Shown: positions 22,730 through 33,366 of the stretch, piece by piece
Layout of the letters: every line of letters begins with the position of its first letter
How positions within the stretch are numbered: the stretch's first letter is position 1
From: Calamus simplicifolius
Lineage: Eukaryota; Streptophyta; Magnoliopsida; Arecales; Arecaceae
NCBI GenBank assembly: GCA_900491605.1
Contig: UESW01000127.1
Location: 1-64,000, forward strand
Direction of reading: 5' to 3'
DNA: 64,000 bases
Position numbers and translations under genes: made by a program
Notes under the pieces: model-generated
Databases searched by the model: none
Seen by the model: only the letters and a program-made list of their open reading frames with translations
What the model was told of the DNA's origin: nothing

Positions 22730-24525
22730 CAAGCCATGATCCTGATCGGCGATGATGGATCCGACGATTGCGATCAATCTGATCGGAGATGATCCGACGG
22801 TTGCGATCGATCCATGCCATAATCCGATCGGCGATGATCGATCCGATTGCGATCCATCCGATCGGCGATGATCCGATGGTTGCGATCGATCCAAGTCTGA
22901 TCCCGATCGGCGATGATTGATCGGACCGTTGCGATCAATTCGATCGGAGACGATCCGACGGTTGCGATCGATCCAAGCCATGATCCCAATCGGGGATGAT
23001 CGATCCGATAGATCCATCCGATCGGCGATGATTTGCGATCGATCCAAGCCATGATCCCGATCGACGATGATCGAATCGTTGCGATCAATCCGATCGGAGA
23101 CGATCCGACGGTTGCAATTGATCCAAGCCATGATCCCGATCGGGGATGATCGATCCGATGGTTGCAATCCATCCAATCGGAGACGATCCGATGGTTGCGA
23201 TCGATCCAAGCCATGATCCCGATCGGCGATGATCAATCCAACAGTTGCGATCCATCTGATCGGAGACGATCCGATGGTTGCGATCGATATAAGCCATGAT
23301 CCCGATCGACAATGATCGATCGTACTGTTGCGATCAATCCGATCGGAGACGATCCGATGTCTGCGATCGATCCATGCCATGATCATGATCAGCGATGATC
23401 AATCCGACGGTTGCGATCCATCTGATCGGAGATGATCCGACGTCTGCGATCGATCCAAGCAATGATCTCGATCGGCGATAATCAATCCGATGGTTGCGAT
23501 CCATCCGATTGGAGATGATTCGACGTCTGGATCGATCCAAGCCATGATCCCAGTCGGCGATGATCAATCCGACGGTTGTGATCAATCCGATCGAAGATGA
23601 TCCGACGGTTGCGATCAATCCAAGCCATGATCCCGATCGGTGATGATCAATCCAACAGTTGCGATCCATCCGATCGGAGACGATCCGATGGTTGCGACCA
23701 ATCCAAGCCATGATCCCGATCGATAATGATCGATCGGACTGTTGCGATCCATCTGATCGGAGATGATCCGACGTCTGCGATCGATCCAAGCCATGATCCC
23801 AATCAAGGATGATCGATCCGACGGTTGCGATCGATCCGATCGGAGACGATTCGATGGGTGCGATCGATCCATGCCATGATCCTGATCGGCGATGATCGAT
23901 CTGATGGTTGCGATCCATTCGATCGGAGATGATCCGACGGTTGTGATCAATCCAAGCCATGATCCCGATCGGCGATGATCGATCTGATCAGAGACGATCT
24001 GACGGTTACGATCGATCCATGCCATGATCCTGATATGCTATTATCGATCGAACGGTTACAATCTATCCAATCGGACGATCCGACGATTGCGATCGATCAA
24101 AGCTATGATCCCGATCGGTGATGATCAATCGGACCATTGTGATCAATCTGATCAGAGATGATCCGACGTCTTCGATCGATCCAAGCCATGATCCTGATCG
24201 GCGATGATCAATCCGACGGTTGTGATCAATCCAAGCCATGATCCCGATCGGCGATGATCGATCCGACGGGTGCAATCAATCCAAGCCATGATCTCGATTG
24301 GTGATGATCGATCGAACCATTGCGATCGATCCGATCGAAGACGATCCGATGGTTGCGATCGATTCAAGCCATGATTCTGATCGGGGATGATCAATCCAAC
24401 GGTTGCGATCTATCCCATCGAAGATGATCCGACAGTTGCGATCGATCCAAGCCATGATCCCGATCGGCGATGATCGATCCGACGGTTGCGATCCATCCGA
24501 TCGGCGATGATCTGATGGTTGCGAT
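22730..24525. repeat. GATC-rich satellite, about 82-bp period
   Basis: About 20 diverged units contain tccaagccatgatcccgatc, ggcgatgatcgatccga and cggttgcgatc motifs. The tccaagccatgat marker recurs near 23127, 23207, 23456, 23540, 23623, 23706, 23788, 23872 and 23955, mostly 80-84 bp apart. The array is extremely rich in GATC and CGATCG. Long minus-strand frames (up to 225 codons, repeating RSGSWLGSIATVGSS-like units) simply translate the satellite. Confidence 0.9.
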
Positions 24526-24529
24526 CTTT

Positions 24530-24738
24530 CTATTTTTTTCTTCTTACTTATTGTATTATGTTCTAGAGGTCAGGCCTAGCCCCCTCCCTTTTGTACCATT
24601 TTAATTTTAAATTAATAAACTGGTAGGGGTCTGTGCCAAACCCCCACCATTATGGTGGCTTTATATTAATAAATTTTTTTATTCCTAATAATTTTTTAAT
24701 TTATCAAAAAATTATATTTTTTATAAATTTTTTTATTT
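24530..24738. other. AT-rich spacer inside the hAT-like element
   Basis: About 200 bp of AT-rich sequence separates the satellite from the right subterminal array. No motif was recognised. Confidence 0.6.
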
Positions 24739-25246
24739 TAGCTGTGCATGGGCCAGGCCCCAGGTGGGTCGTGCCTGGCATGGCCCAGGCCCACCTGGGC
24801 CGTGCCTGGCATGGCCCACCTGGGCCTAGCATGGCCCAGGCCCATCTGGGCCGTGCCTGGCACGGCCCACCTGGGCCGGCACGGCATAGGCCCACCTGGG
24901 TCGTGCCTGGTACGGCCCACCTGGGTCATGCCTGATACGGCCCACCTGGGCCGGTACGGCTCAGGCCCACCTGGGCCGTGCCAGGCACGGCCCATGTGGG
25001 CCATGCCGTCACGGCACGACGGGCCAGCCCAGGCCTGCCGTCACGGCACGACGGGCCAGCCCAGGCCCGTCATGGGTCGTGCCGTGCTGGGCCAACAGAA
25101 AAATTTTCTAGGTCCGGCACAACCTGGTAAACTGGGCCGTGCTGGTACGGTCCGGTACTGTAGCAGTGCCGGACCGTGCCTGGCACGGCCCATCAGGGCC
25201 TGGGCTATGCCGTGCCATGGGCGGTACGGCCCAGTGCCCACCTCTA
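24739..25246. repeat. right subterminal array of GGGCC palindromes
   Basis: Units of about 30 bp (cccacctgggccgtgcctggcacggcc types) repeat to the inverted tip. They are inverted relative to the left array in overall sense but use a different linker (cacctgggcc rather than cagcagggcc), so the two sides expanded independently. Confidence 0.85.
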
Positions 25247-25254
25247 ATGTATAT

Positions 25255-26124
25255 TAAGAATTAAGGGGCTTATAAACCTTTTTCAGTTAAGTGTTATAGA
25301 TTATTTCTCTTATTGCATGATCTATTTATTCTTGTAAGAATTTAATTAAGTCAAAGATAAGTAATTATGTATTGAAAATAATTTAGCATGATTTCTCTTT
25401 GTCAAGAATAGAGGATGGTTTCGGAGAAGTTACGAATAAAGATCAAACCCTATTGATGACCATTAAACATGTTATTCTTATTAAGTTAGCACTAATTAAA
25501 AGATTGAGTGTTGGGGGGATTTAAGAAATATGAATATTGAATATATGTTAAGAAATTATCGCACACTTTTTAGCATCATCAATTATTGATATTTGAAATT
25601 CTATTTATTTTATAAATATCTTGATATTCATAAAATTTTAATATTGAAAAAAAAATTAAATAAATAAATATGTGTATGCATATAGACTCTTGATCAAACT
25701 ATGTATGATATGATGTTGACATCATAAATATAATATAGAAAGGAGCTACACTGCAATAATAGTATTTAATATAGGCCTACTCAGTAGGGTTAAATGCAAT
25801 CTAGATCCCATATCATAGGAGTTAAATGCAGCCATAGTCCCTCGCAGGAGAGATAAAAAAATTAAGATTTAATTTTTGATATTTGATTGTCTTATTAAAT
25901 TCTGGATTTGATATTTTAATTTATCGTTAGGCATATAGAATTCATGTAGTATATTTATGGGATAGAAATATGATGTGTTAATTTGTATTTTCGATGAAAT
26001 GATATATTTATGATTTTGTTATATATGCCAAACTTATATGATTCTTTGCATAAATTTATCAAATTATAATAATGTACTACTTGATTTAATTATATTAAAT
26101 GGAGTATTACTAACCAGGTTGTCG
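25255..26124. other. no recognisable feature
   Basis: AT-rich sequence between the hAT-like element and Copia-2. There are no supported genes. The last five bases (tgtcg) are the left TSD copy of Copia-2. Confidence 0.5.
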
Positions 26125-26526
26125 TGTTGGTTTTTCTTCATTAAGCGTATCGGTTAGATACGATTAAGGTGGTCCTATATTTCGATATTGAGGGATTATG
26201 TGAATTCAAAATTTGAATTCACGATTAAGATAAGAATCTCTCAACCATATCCGTTTAAAGCGTCCTCTGTGATGGACAGATAAGGCATAAAGAAATATAA
26301 AAACTAGAAGGTTCCTGCGCTTGGGCTTAACGAGAAAGTTTACACCATCGCTAGAGAGACTATAAGGTGTGAAAGAGCCTTACCCTCATCTGAAAGAAAA
26401 ATTAACCATGGAGCAATGGTTGGAGGTATTTATCGATCATAATTTTTTTATTATTTATGATAAATATATTAGTCCCATATTTTTGCATATATGATAGGGA
26501 TCAATATATTTAATTTTAGTCTATCA
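26125..26526 (+). repeat. 5' LTR of Copia-2
   Basis: It begins TGTTGGTTTTTCTTCATTAA and ends TTTAGTCTATCA. A copy with scattered changes lies at 32571-32970. Confidence 0.92.
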
Positions 26527-26528
26527 TT

Positions 26529-26540
26529 TGGTATTAGAGC
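26529..26540 (+). promoter_or_regulatory. Copia-2 primer-binding site (mutated)
   Basis: TGGTATTAGAGC lies two bases after the LTR. It differs by one C-to-T change from the standard tRNA-Met complement TGGTATCAGAGC. Confidence 0.85.
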
Positions 26541-27134
26541 ATATAAAAATATTATTATGATTGTTTCCATTAATATACGGATCTGATAAAATCCCTGTGA
26601 AACAATCATTATATTATTTATTTGATAAAGAAGGGCAAGGCATTCTTGGTCTCTATTTTTCTCATCTAGGGATAGTCCAAAAGAGAGGCTACTGGTAATA
26701 CCCTAGATTATTTGATCCAACGGGCGTACTGTAGGAATATTAGGGACGTACCAATAAGGGAGGCTATCTGTAGTACCTTGGTACGTTTGACCCAACTACC
26801 TGCGTATCGAAAGAGTTAATAGGTCATCAAGAATTATATGAAAGGGCATTAGATCTAATAAACTCTTAATATTTAGTTTATTTAATTTGGTTTTGTTTAA
26901 GAGATGCATCAGTAAGATCTATGCCATAAAGCATGTACCTATCTGTTTGCTTGCCCTTTTTGGATATAGTTTAAATAAAAGAGAAATCCAAATATCTCGC
27001 AATCAAATCACCATGAGAGGAGGAAGCATGGGTTTCTTTGCTGGTATTTTTCGGATATATGCACGGAATGAGGATGATAAAAAATGTCATTTATAGAAAA
27101 AACGTAGCATTTAGGATTAAATAAAAAAAATTCT

Positions 27135-27430
27135 ACCAGCCTGGGCCAGCAGCCAGCTGGACCAGGTGTCTGGGCCCAATGCCCAGGCGCTGGCCGGCCC
27201 AGCCAGCGCTGGCTGGCGCCAGCACCTGGGCCAGGCACTGGTAGCGCCTAGGCCCAGTGCCTGGCTGGCCAGCGACCTGGGCCAAGCGTTGGCCAGGTGC
27301 CTAGGCCCAGTCGGCGCTGGCCCAGCGGTCTGGGCCAGCAGCCAGGCTGGGCCATGTGCCCAGCCTGAGCCAGCTGCCAAGCTGGGCCATGTGCCCAGCC
27401 TGAACTGCAGCATGCTGGATTGCAGCCGTC
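27135..27430. repeat. GC-rich palindromic block in the Copia-2 leader
   Basis: About 300 bp of tggccagc/gctggcca and ctgggccaggtg-type palindromes sit in an otherwise AT-rich leader, bounded by A-rich runs (about 27120 and 27455). Overlapping ORFs on both strands are compositional. No clear target duplication was found, so insertion versus local expansion is undecided. Confidence 0.8.
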
Positions 27431-27825
27431 TGGGCTACATCACATCTAATCCGAAAAAAATTTGGGTGATTGAAAATTTTTTTTGTTAAATTAAACTATT
27501 GAAATTGGATGAGGATGACGGGCTGTTGGCTCGTCCATTAAGTGATTTAAGTGATTGGGTCATTGGCCTGGCCTATTTATATTCAATTATATTTAGAATT
27601 TATGTGTATAAATTTTATAATTATGCATGCATCTTAAGTGACATAATTGAGTATAAAATTTAAATAATGTCTAAGTGATAAATATAATTGAATAATTGAG
27701 GAGTAGCCCCAGCATTCTTAATTATAAAATTATATAATAAAGTTAATAAATCACATAAATAATAGACATTAATTATAATTAATTATATAGATATAATAAA
27801 ATTTATCCCATAGGAATTTTTGTTA

Positions 27826-28169
27826 TATTTATATAATTAATTAGGATAAAATATCAAATTATATTTTCTATTCTACCCATAGGAATTAGAAAGAAGGAAC
27901 ATAATTTGATAGTTGTATCTTACAGACTTGAGTGAATCTAATTGAGTTAAAGCTTTAGCTCACAAGCAAGTTTTATGTCGGTAGATTCACTATTTTATAT
28001 TTATATAATTAATTAAGATAAAATATCAAATTATATTTTTTAATCTATCCATAGGAATTAGAAAGAAAGAACATAATTTGATAGTTTTACCATACAGACT
28101 TAAGTGAATCTAATTGAATTAGAGCTTTAGCCCATATACAAATTTTATGTCAGTAGATTCACTGTTTTC
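27826..28169. repeat. 172-bp tandem duplication in the Copia-2 leader
   Basis: tatttatataattaatta starts two copies, at 27826 and 27998. Both include cataggaattagaaagaa and end with gtagattcact. The copies differ by scattered substitutions. Confidence 0.88.
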
Positions 28170-28250
28170 TAAATGCATGATTTACATTGGTAAAGTATTT
28201 TATTAGCCTTAATTTTTGACAATAAGCATATATGTTTAAATTTTGCAATT

Positions 28251-29080
28251 ATGCAACCTGTAAATTTCTCTGATATAAAATGTGACATACCTGAATTGAG
28301 TGATGATAACTATAAGGTTTGGAAGGAGAGAATTCTTCTTCATCTAGGCTGGATGGACATTGATTATGCTATAAGGAAGGATGAACCACCTTCAGTAACT
28401 CAGACCAGCACTCCTAGTGAAATTGCGATTTATGAACGTTGGGAGCGATCTAATCGTTGAGTGCATTGTTCATAAAGACAAAAATCTATGTTGGTATACG
28501 TGGTTCAATCGATAAGTATGAGAATGTCAGAAAGCTACTAAAGGCTATTATGAACAATTCAGTACTTCAGACAAAGCTCTTGCCAGTACCTTAATATTGA
28601 AGTTCTCATCCCTGATACTCATTGGAGTAAGAGGTGTGCGTGAGCACATTATGCAAATGAGAAACATTACAGCTCAACTAAAGACTCTTGAGGTTGAAAT
28701 GTCTGAGTCCTTTCTAGTGCACTATATTTTAAATACCCTTCCACAGCAGTATGGACCATTTAAGATATCTTATAACACACATAAGAAAAAATGATCAATC
28801 AATAAACTTTTGGCCATGTGTGTTCAAGAAGAGGGTAGACTGTTGATGGAATTGGGTGAAAGTGTAATGCTGACTACAAATGGAAAGGATTGGGCATGGG
28901 CCAAGAAGAAGGGTAAAAGTAAAATACCATCTCAATCTGACATTAAGAAGGAATCTAAGTGTTTCTTCTGTAAGAAGAAGGGACACATGAAGAAGGATTG
29001 CATCAAGTTCAAGACTTGGCTTGAAAAGAAAGGTAAAACAATCTCACTTATCTATTATGAATCTAATATGGCTAATGTTA
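28251..29080 (+). pseudogene. Copia-2 gag (stops and frameshifts)
   Basis: The start MQPVNFSDIKCDIPELSDDN is a typical copia Gag N-terminus, with NYKVWKERILLHLG following. The frame breaks near 28455, resumes at about 28597 and meets TGA at 28792-28794 at a position normally Trp (TGG to TGA). It continues with LLAMCVQEEGRL and ends with a CCHC knuckle CFFCKKKGHMKKDC (about 28960-29000). Gag would package element RNA; this copy cannot. Confidence 0.87.
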
Positions 29081-29084
29081 TTTA

Positions 29085-30240
29085 TAATACATGGTGGATT
29101 GATTCTGGTTCTACAATCCATATTTGCAATACTTTGCAGGGTATGCAAAACTTAAGGAAGCCAATGGGAAGTGAGCAGTATATCTCTTTAGGAAACAAGA
29201 TAAGCTCACATGTGGAAGCTATAGGGACATGCACTTTAGTTCTTAGTAGTGGTTTTATTTTAAATTTGGAAAAGACCTTTGATGTACCTAGTTTTTCTAG
29301 GAATTTAATTTTAGTTTCAAAACTTATACCTTTGGGTTATTCTTTCAATTTTTTAGATACTTCTTCCAGTTTATATTATAAATCTGAACTTGTTAAGAAT
29401 GGTACTTTGTCTGATAGTCTTTTCTATATTAATTTGCAAAATAATACCACTCATGATGTGATGCATGTTAGGGCTGGCATAAAAAGATGTGTTATAAATG
29501 ATAACTCTTCTATGTTGTGGCATCGGAGGTTGGGACATATCTCCATAGATAGAATCAAGAGGTTAGTGAATGAAGGAGTACTCAATACTTTGGACTTCAC
29601 TGACTTTGATACTTGTGTGGACTACATTAAGGGCAAGCAGACCAATAAGTCAAAGAAAGGTGCCAAGAGGAGTTCAGACCTATTAGAGATCATAAACACG
29701 GACATTTATTGTCCAGATATGGATTTTCATGATCCGAAATACTTTATCTACTTCATTGATGACTACTCACGATTTATGTATCTTTACTTGCTTCATAATA
29801 AGAACGAAGCATTAGATGCCTTTAAGGTGTTCAAGGCAGAAGTAAAGACACAATGTGAAAAACAAATTAAAATTATGAGATCTGATAGAGGAGGTGAGTA
29901 TTAAGGGAGACACATAGAGGATGGACAAATACCTGGTCCATTTGCGAAGTTCCATCAAGAACATGGGATTGTTGCCCAATACAGTTTACCTAGCTCACCT
30001 GATCAGAATGGTATAGCAGAAAGAAGAAATGGAACATTGATGGACATAATGAGGAGCATGATTAGCAGCTCCAAACTACCTAAGTCCTTGTGGACAGAAG
30101 CTTTCAAGACGGCCGTGTACATATTGAATCGGGTTCCAACCAAGGTTGTTTCTAAAATGTCATTTGAGTTATTTAAAGGTTGGAAACTAAGTTTGCAACA
30201 TGTACGCGTATGGGGATGCCCATGTGAAGTGAGAGTATAA
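29085..30240 (+). pseudogene. Copia-2 protease and integrase
   Basis: The protease is marked by WWIDSGSTIHICN (from 29092). The integrase zinc module HRRLGHIS is at about 29521, but the second half (DTCVDYIKGKQ) has lost its first Cys pattern. The catalytic core has NTDIYCPD (about 29697), FIDDYSRFMYLYL, SDRGGEY (then TAA at 29902-29904) and NGIAERRNGTLM (about 30010-30042). The frame ends at 30240 after VRVWGCP. The residual integrase tail and linker (30241-30680) lie in other frames. Confidence 0.87.
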
Positions 30241-30679
30241 ATCCACAAGAGAAAAAGCTGGACCCTAGGACCATTAGTTGGTATTTTGTTGGATATGCCG
30301 AGAGGTCCAAGGGATATAGATTTTACTGTCCATCTCACATAACAAGGATTGTGGAATCAAGAAATGCCAAATTTCTTGAGAATAACTTGATCGGTGGGAG
30401 TGATCAATTGCAGAGCATGATTCCTGAAAGAAAACATTCTGATGCTCAACCTTTCACTTTAAGTGACAGACTGATTATTGTTCATAGTACCCCTCAAGAT
30501 CAAACGGGCATTATACAATCAGTCGTTGAAATTCAATAATTTACTGATAATGAACTAGTAGATCCAGTCTCTCATGAGTTACCAGAGATAGTTGAACAAT
30601 CAACTTCGACAGAGGAGGTTGTTACAACATTAAGAAGATCTACAAGAAAAAGAAATCAGCAATTTCAAGTGACTATATT

Positions 30680-32310
30680 GTGTATCTTCAAGAGTCGAAC
30701 TATAATATTGGAGCTAAAAATGATCTTGAAACGTTTTCACAAGCCATGAATTATAAGGAATCCAATTTATGGTATGATGCTATGAAAGATGAGATGAATT
30801 CTATGGCATTTAATGGAGTCTGGGATCTTGTTGAGTTGCCTGATGGAGCAAAAGCCGTTGGCTGTAAATGGGTCTTTAAGATCATGAAAGACTCGTTAGG
30901 CAATATTGAGCGATATAAGTCAAGACTCGTTGCTAAGGGATTTACTCAAAGAAAGGGAATTGATTACAAGAAGACATTTTTCTTGTATCTAAGAAAGATT
31001 CCTTCCGCATTATCATGGCACTTGTTGCGCATTGTGACTTAGAGCCACAACAAATGGATGTAAAAACTGTATTTCTCAATGGAGATCTAGAGGAAGAGGT
31101 TTATATGAAACAACCTAAAGGTTTTTCCTCTAGTGATAATGAGCAATTAGTATGCAAGCTTAAGAGATCTATATATGGATTGAAATAAGCCTCTCGATAA
31201 TGGTACTTAAAATTTCATGACATGATTTCTTCATTTGGATTTGTAGAGAACATCATGGATCAATGTATATATCAAAAGGTCAGTGGAAGCAAAATTTGTT
31301 TTCAGATCCTATATGTAGATGATATTTTACTTGCAACCAATGATAAAGGTATGCTATATGAGGTGAAACAATTTCTCTCTAAGAATTTTGACATGAAAGA
31401 TATGGGTGATGCCTCTTATATCATTGGCATTAAAATTCAGAGAGACAGACTTCGAGGTATTTTAGGTCTATCTCAAGAAACCTATATCAATAAAATTTTA
31501 GAGAGATCTTAGATGAAAATTTGTTCACCGAGTATAGCTCCCATAGTCAAGGTACAGATTCAATTTGAATCTGTGCCCAAGGAATGACTTTGAGAGGGAA
31601 AAAATGAAAAACACTCCATATGCCTCAGCTGTTGGTAGCTTGATGTATGCTCAGCTCTGTACAAGGCCTGACATAGCATTTGCAGCTGGGATGTTGGAAA
31701 GATATCAAAGTAATCCAGGTTTAGACCACTGGAGTCTGGAGAGCTGCTAAGAAGGTGATGAGGTATCTTCAGGGTACCAAGGACTACATGCTTATGTTTA
31801 GACGGACTAAAATTTGAAAGTAATTGGCTACTCTGATGCCAACTTTATTGGCTATGTTGATTCTCGGAAGTCAACATCTAGATACATATTTATGTTTGCT
31901 GGTAGAGCTGTATCTTGGAGAAGCGCCAAGCAGACTTTGACTGCTACTTTCACCATGGAAGTCGAGTTTGTATCATGTTTTGAGGCTACTTCGCATGGTG
32001 TACAGTTAAAGAGTTTCATTTCTAGGCTTAGAATTATGGATTCTATATTAAGCCATTGACGATTTATTGTGACAATTTAGCTGCAGTATTTATGGCTAAA
32101 AACAACAAGAGTGGTAGTCGAAGCAAGCACATCGACATCAAATATTTAGCCATAAAAGAACATGTTAAAGAAAAGATAGTGGTTATTGAGCACGTGAGCA
32201 CTGAGTTGATGATAGCTAATCCCTTGACTAAAGGCATGCCGCTACAGAAGTTTAGGGATCATATAGACCGTATGGGTCTTATTATTTTATTTAATTTATT
32301 GTATAGATGA
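30680..32310 (+). pseudogene. Copia-2 reverse transcriptase and RNase H
   Basis: RT begins near 30720 (ETFSQAMNYKES) with WVFKIMKDSLGNIERYKS and LVAKGFTQRKGIDY. It loses frame near 30985 and continues DVKTVFLNGDLEEEVYMKQP. Two Gln codons have become TAA (about 31186 and 31198, within the GLKQASRQW motif). The catalytic YVDD is at 31312-31323. RNase H follows in pieces: YASAVGSLMYAQLCTRPDIA (about 31618), SDANF, KSTSRY and CDNLAAVFMAKN (about 32067-32102) to 32310. C-to-T type nonsense changes dominate. Confidence 0.88.
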
Positions 32311-32570
32311 ATTTTATAATTAATGAAACTCTTTTATGGTTGTGATATTTTTTTCATATTCAGTTATTTAGTGTACATATTTTATGATGAGCATCATTAA
32401 GTTGGTCCTAGAATAAACATGGGATTTATTCATTAAGTTATATGGGTTTATGAAATATAATACATTGTGATACATGGTAAATAATACTCGATTTTAAGAG
32501 GACCTATTGCCATGATTCATGTATTATGTTTCTTACTATAGTAATAGAATATACAGACCAAGTAGAAGAA

Positions 32571-32970
32571 TGTTGGTTTTTCTCCATTAAGCGTATCGGT
32601 TAGATACGATTAAGGTGGTCCTATATTCTGATATTGAGGGATTACGTAAATTCAAATTTGAATTCACGATTAAGATAAGAATCTCTCAACCATATTCATT
32701 CAAAGCGCCCTCTGTGATGAACAGATAAGGCATAAAGAAAAATAAAAACGGGAAGGTCCCTACGCTTGATCTCGACGAGAACGTTTATACCATCGCTAGA
32801 GAGACTGTAAGGTATGGAAAACCTTACCCTCATCTGAAAGAAAAATCAACTATGGAGCAATGGCTTGAGGTATTTATCAATCATAATTTTTTTATTATTT
32901 ATGATAAATATATTGATCCCATATTTTTGCTTATATGATAGGGATCAATATAATTAATTTTAGTCTATCA
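32571..32970 (+). repeat. 3' LTR of Copia-2
   Basis: It is preceded by a mutated purine tract (aagtagaagaa) and followed by tgtca, the right TSD copy. The sequence parallels 26125-26526. Confidence 0.92.
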
Positions 32971-33110
32971 TGTCAACCTCATTATTATTATTTATCTTTT
33001 TTTTTAACCCAAAGGCTAAAAAGTAAGTTAATAAAAGACCAAGAGTAGGCTAGTAAAGGCAAGGCCAACTCTCTATGTATATGTAAATTAGTTTTAGTTT
33101 AGTTAGCTGT

Positions 33111-33366
33111 ATATTAAAGTATATTTTGAGGATATGCATAACTATATTAGATAGCAGAGAATAATAGTTGCATAGTTTTGTTATTATTAAAAATCTAGAG
33201 GTTTATATAAAGGCTATTAGACAAAAAATAGTTAAAATATATTAAAGTATATTTAGAGGATATGTATAATTATATTAGATAGAAGAGAATAATAGTTGTA
33301 TATTTTGTTATTATTAAAAATCTAGAGGTTTATATAAAGGTTATTTGATAAAAAAATAGTTAAAAG
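33111..33366. repeat. 128-bp tandem duplication
   Basis: atattaaagtatatttt starts at 33111 and again at 33239. Both copies contain gagaataatagttg and aaaatctagaggtttatata. The region is AT-rich and non-coding. Confidence 0.85.

Larger units (their letters stand above)
22284..25246. mobile_element. hAT-like non-autonomous transposon made of palindromes and satellite
   Basis: The left end TAGGCATGGGCACTGGGCC and the inverted right end (reverse complement TAGAGGTGGGCACTGGGCC) form terminal inverted repeats of the TAG/CAG type. They are flanked by an 8-bp duplication, atgtatat (22276-22283 and 25247-25254), with T at position 2 and A at position 7 as is usual for hAT. There is no transposase. 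Both subterminal regions are dense arrays of GGCACGGCCC and its complement. The core is a GATC-rich satellite. It would have to be mobilised by a hAT transposase elsewhere. Confidence 0.85.
26125..32970 (+). mobile_element. degenerate Ty1/copia retrotransposon, Copia-2
   Basis: LTRs of 402 and 400 bp (26125-26526 and 32571-32970) have TGTTGG...CTATCA ends. A tRNA-Met-like primer-binding site, gag, protease, integrase, RT and RNase H follow in copia order. The flanks tgtcg and tgtca are an imperfect TSD (4 of 5). Stop codons and frameshifts break every domain, so it is older than Copia-1. Its 1.7-kb leader contains a GC-rich insert and a tandem duplication. Its proteins differ clearly from Copia-1, so it is a separate family. 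Confidence 0.93.

Noticed and set aside
22289..24394. Many overlapping ORFs of 70-225 codons on both strands
   Set aside because: They translate the palindromic arrays and the GATC satellite. Every frame is open because the repeat units lack stops. There is no domain or start context.
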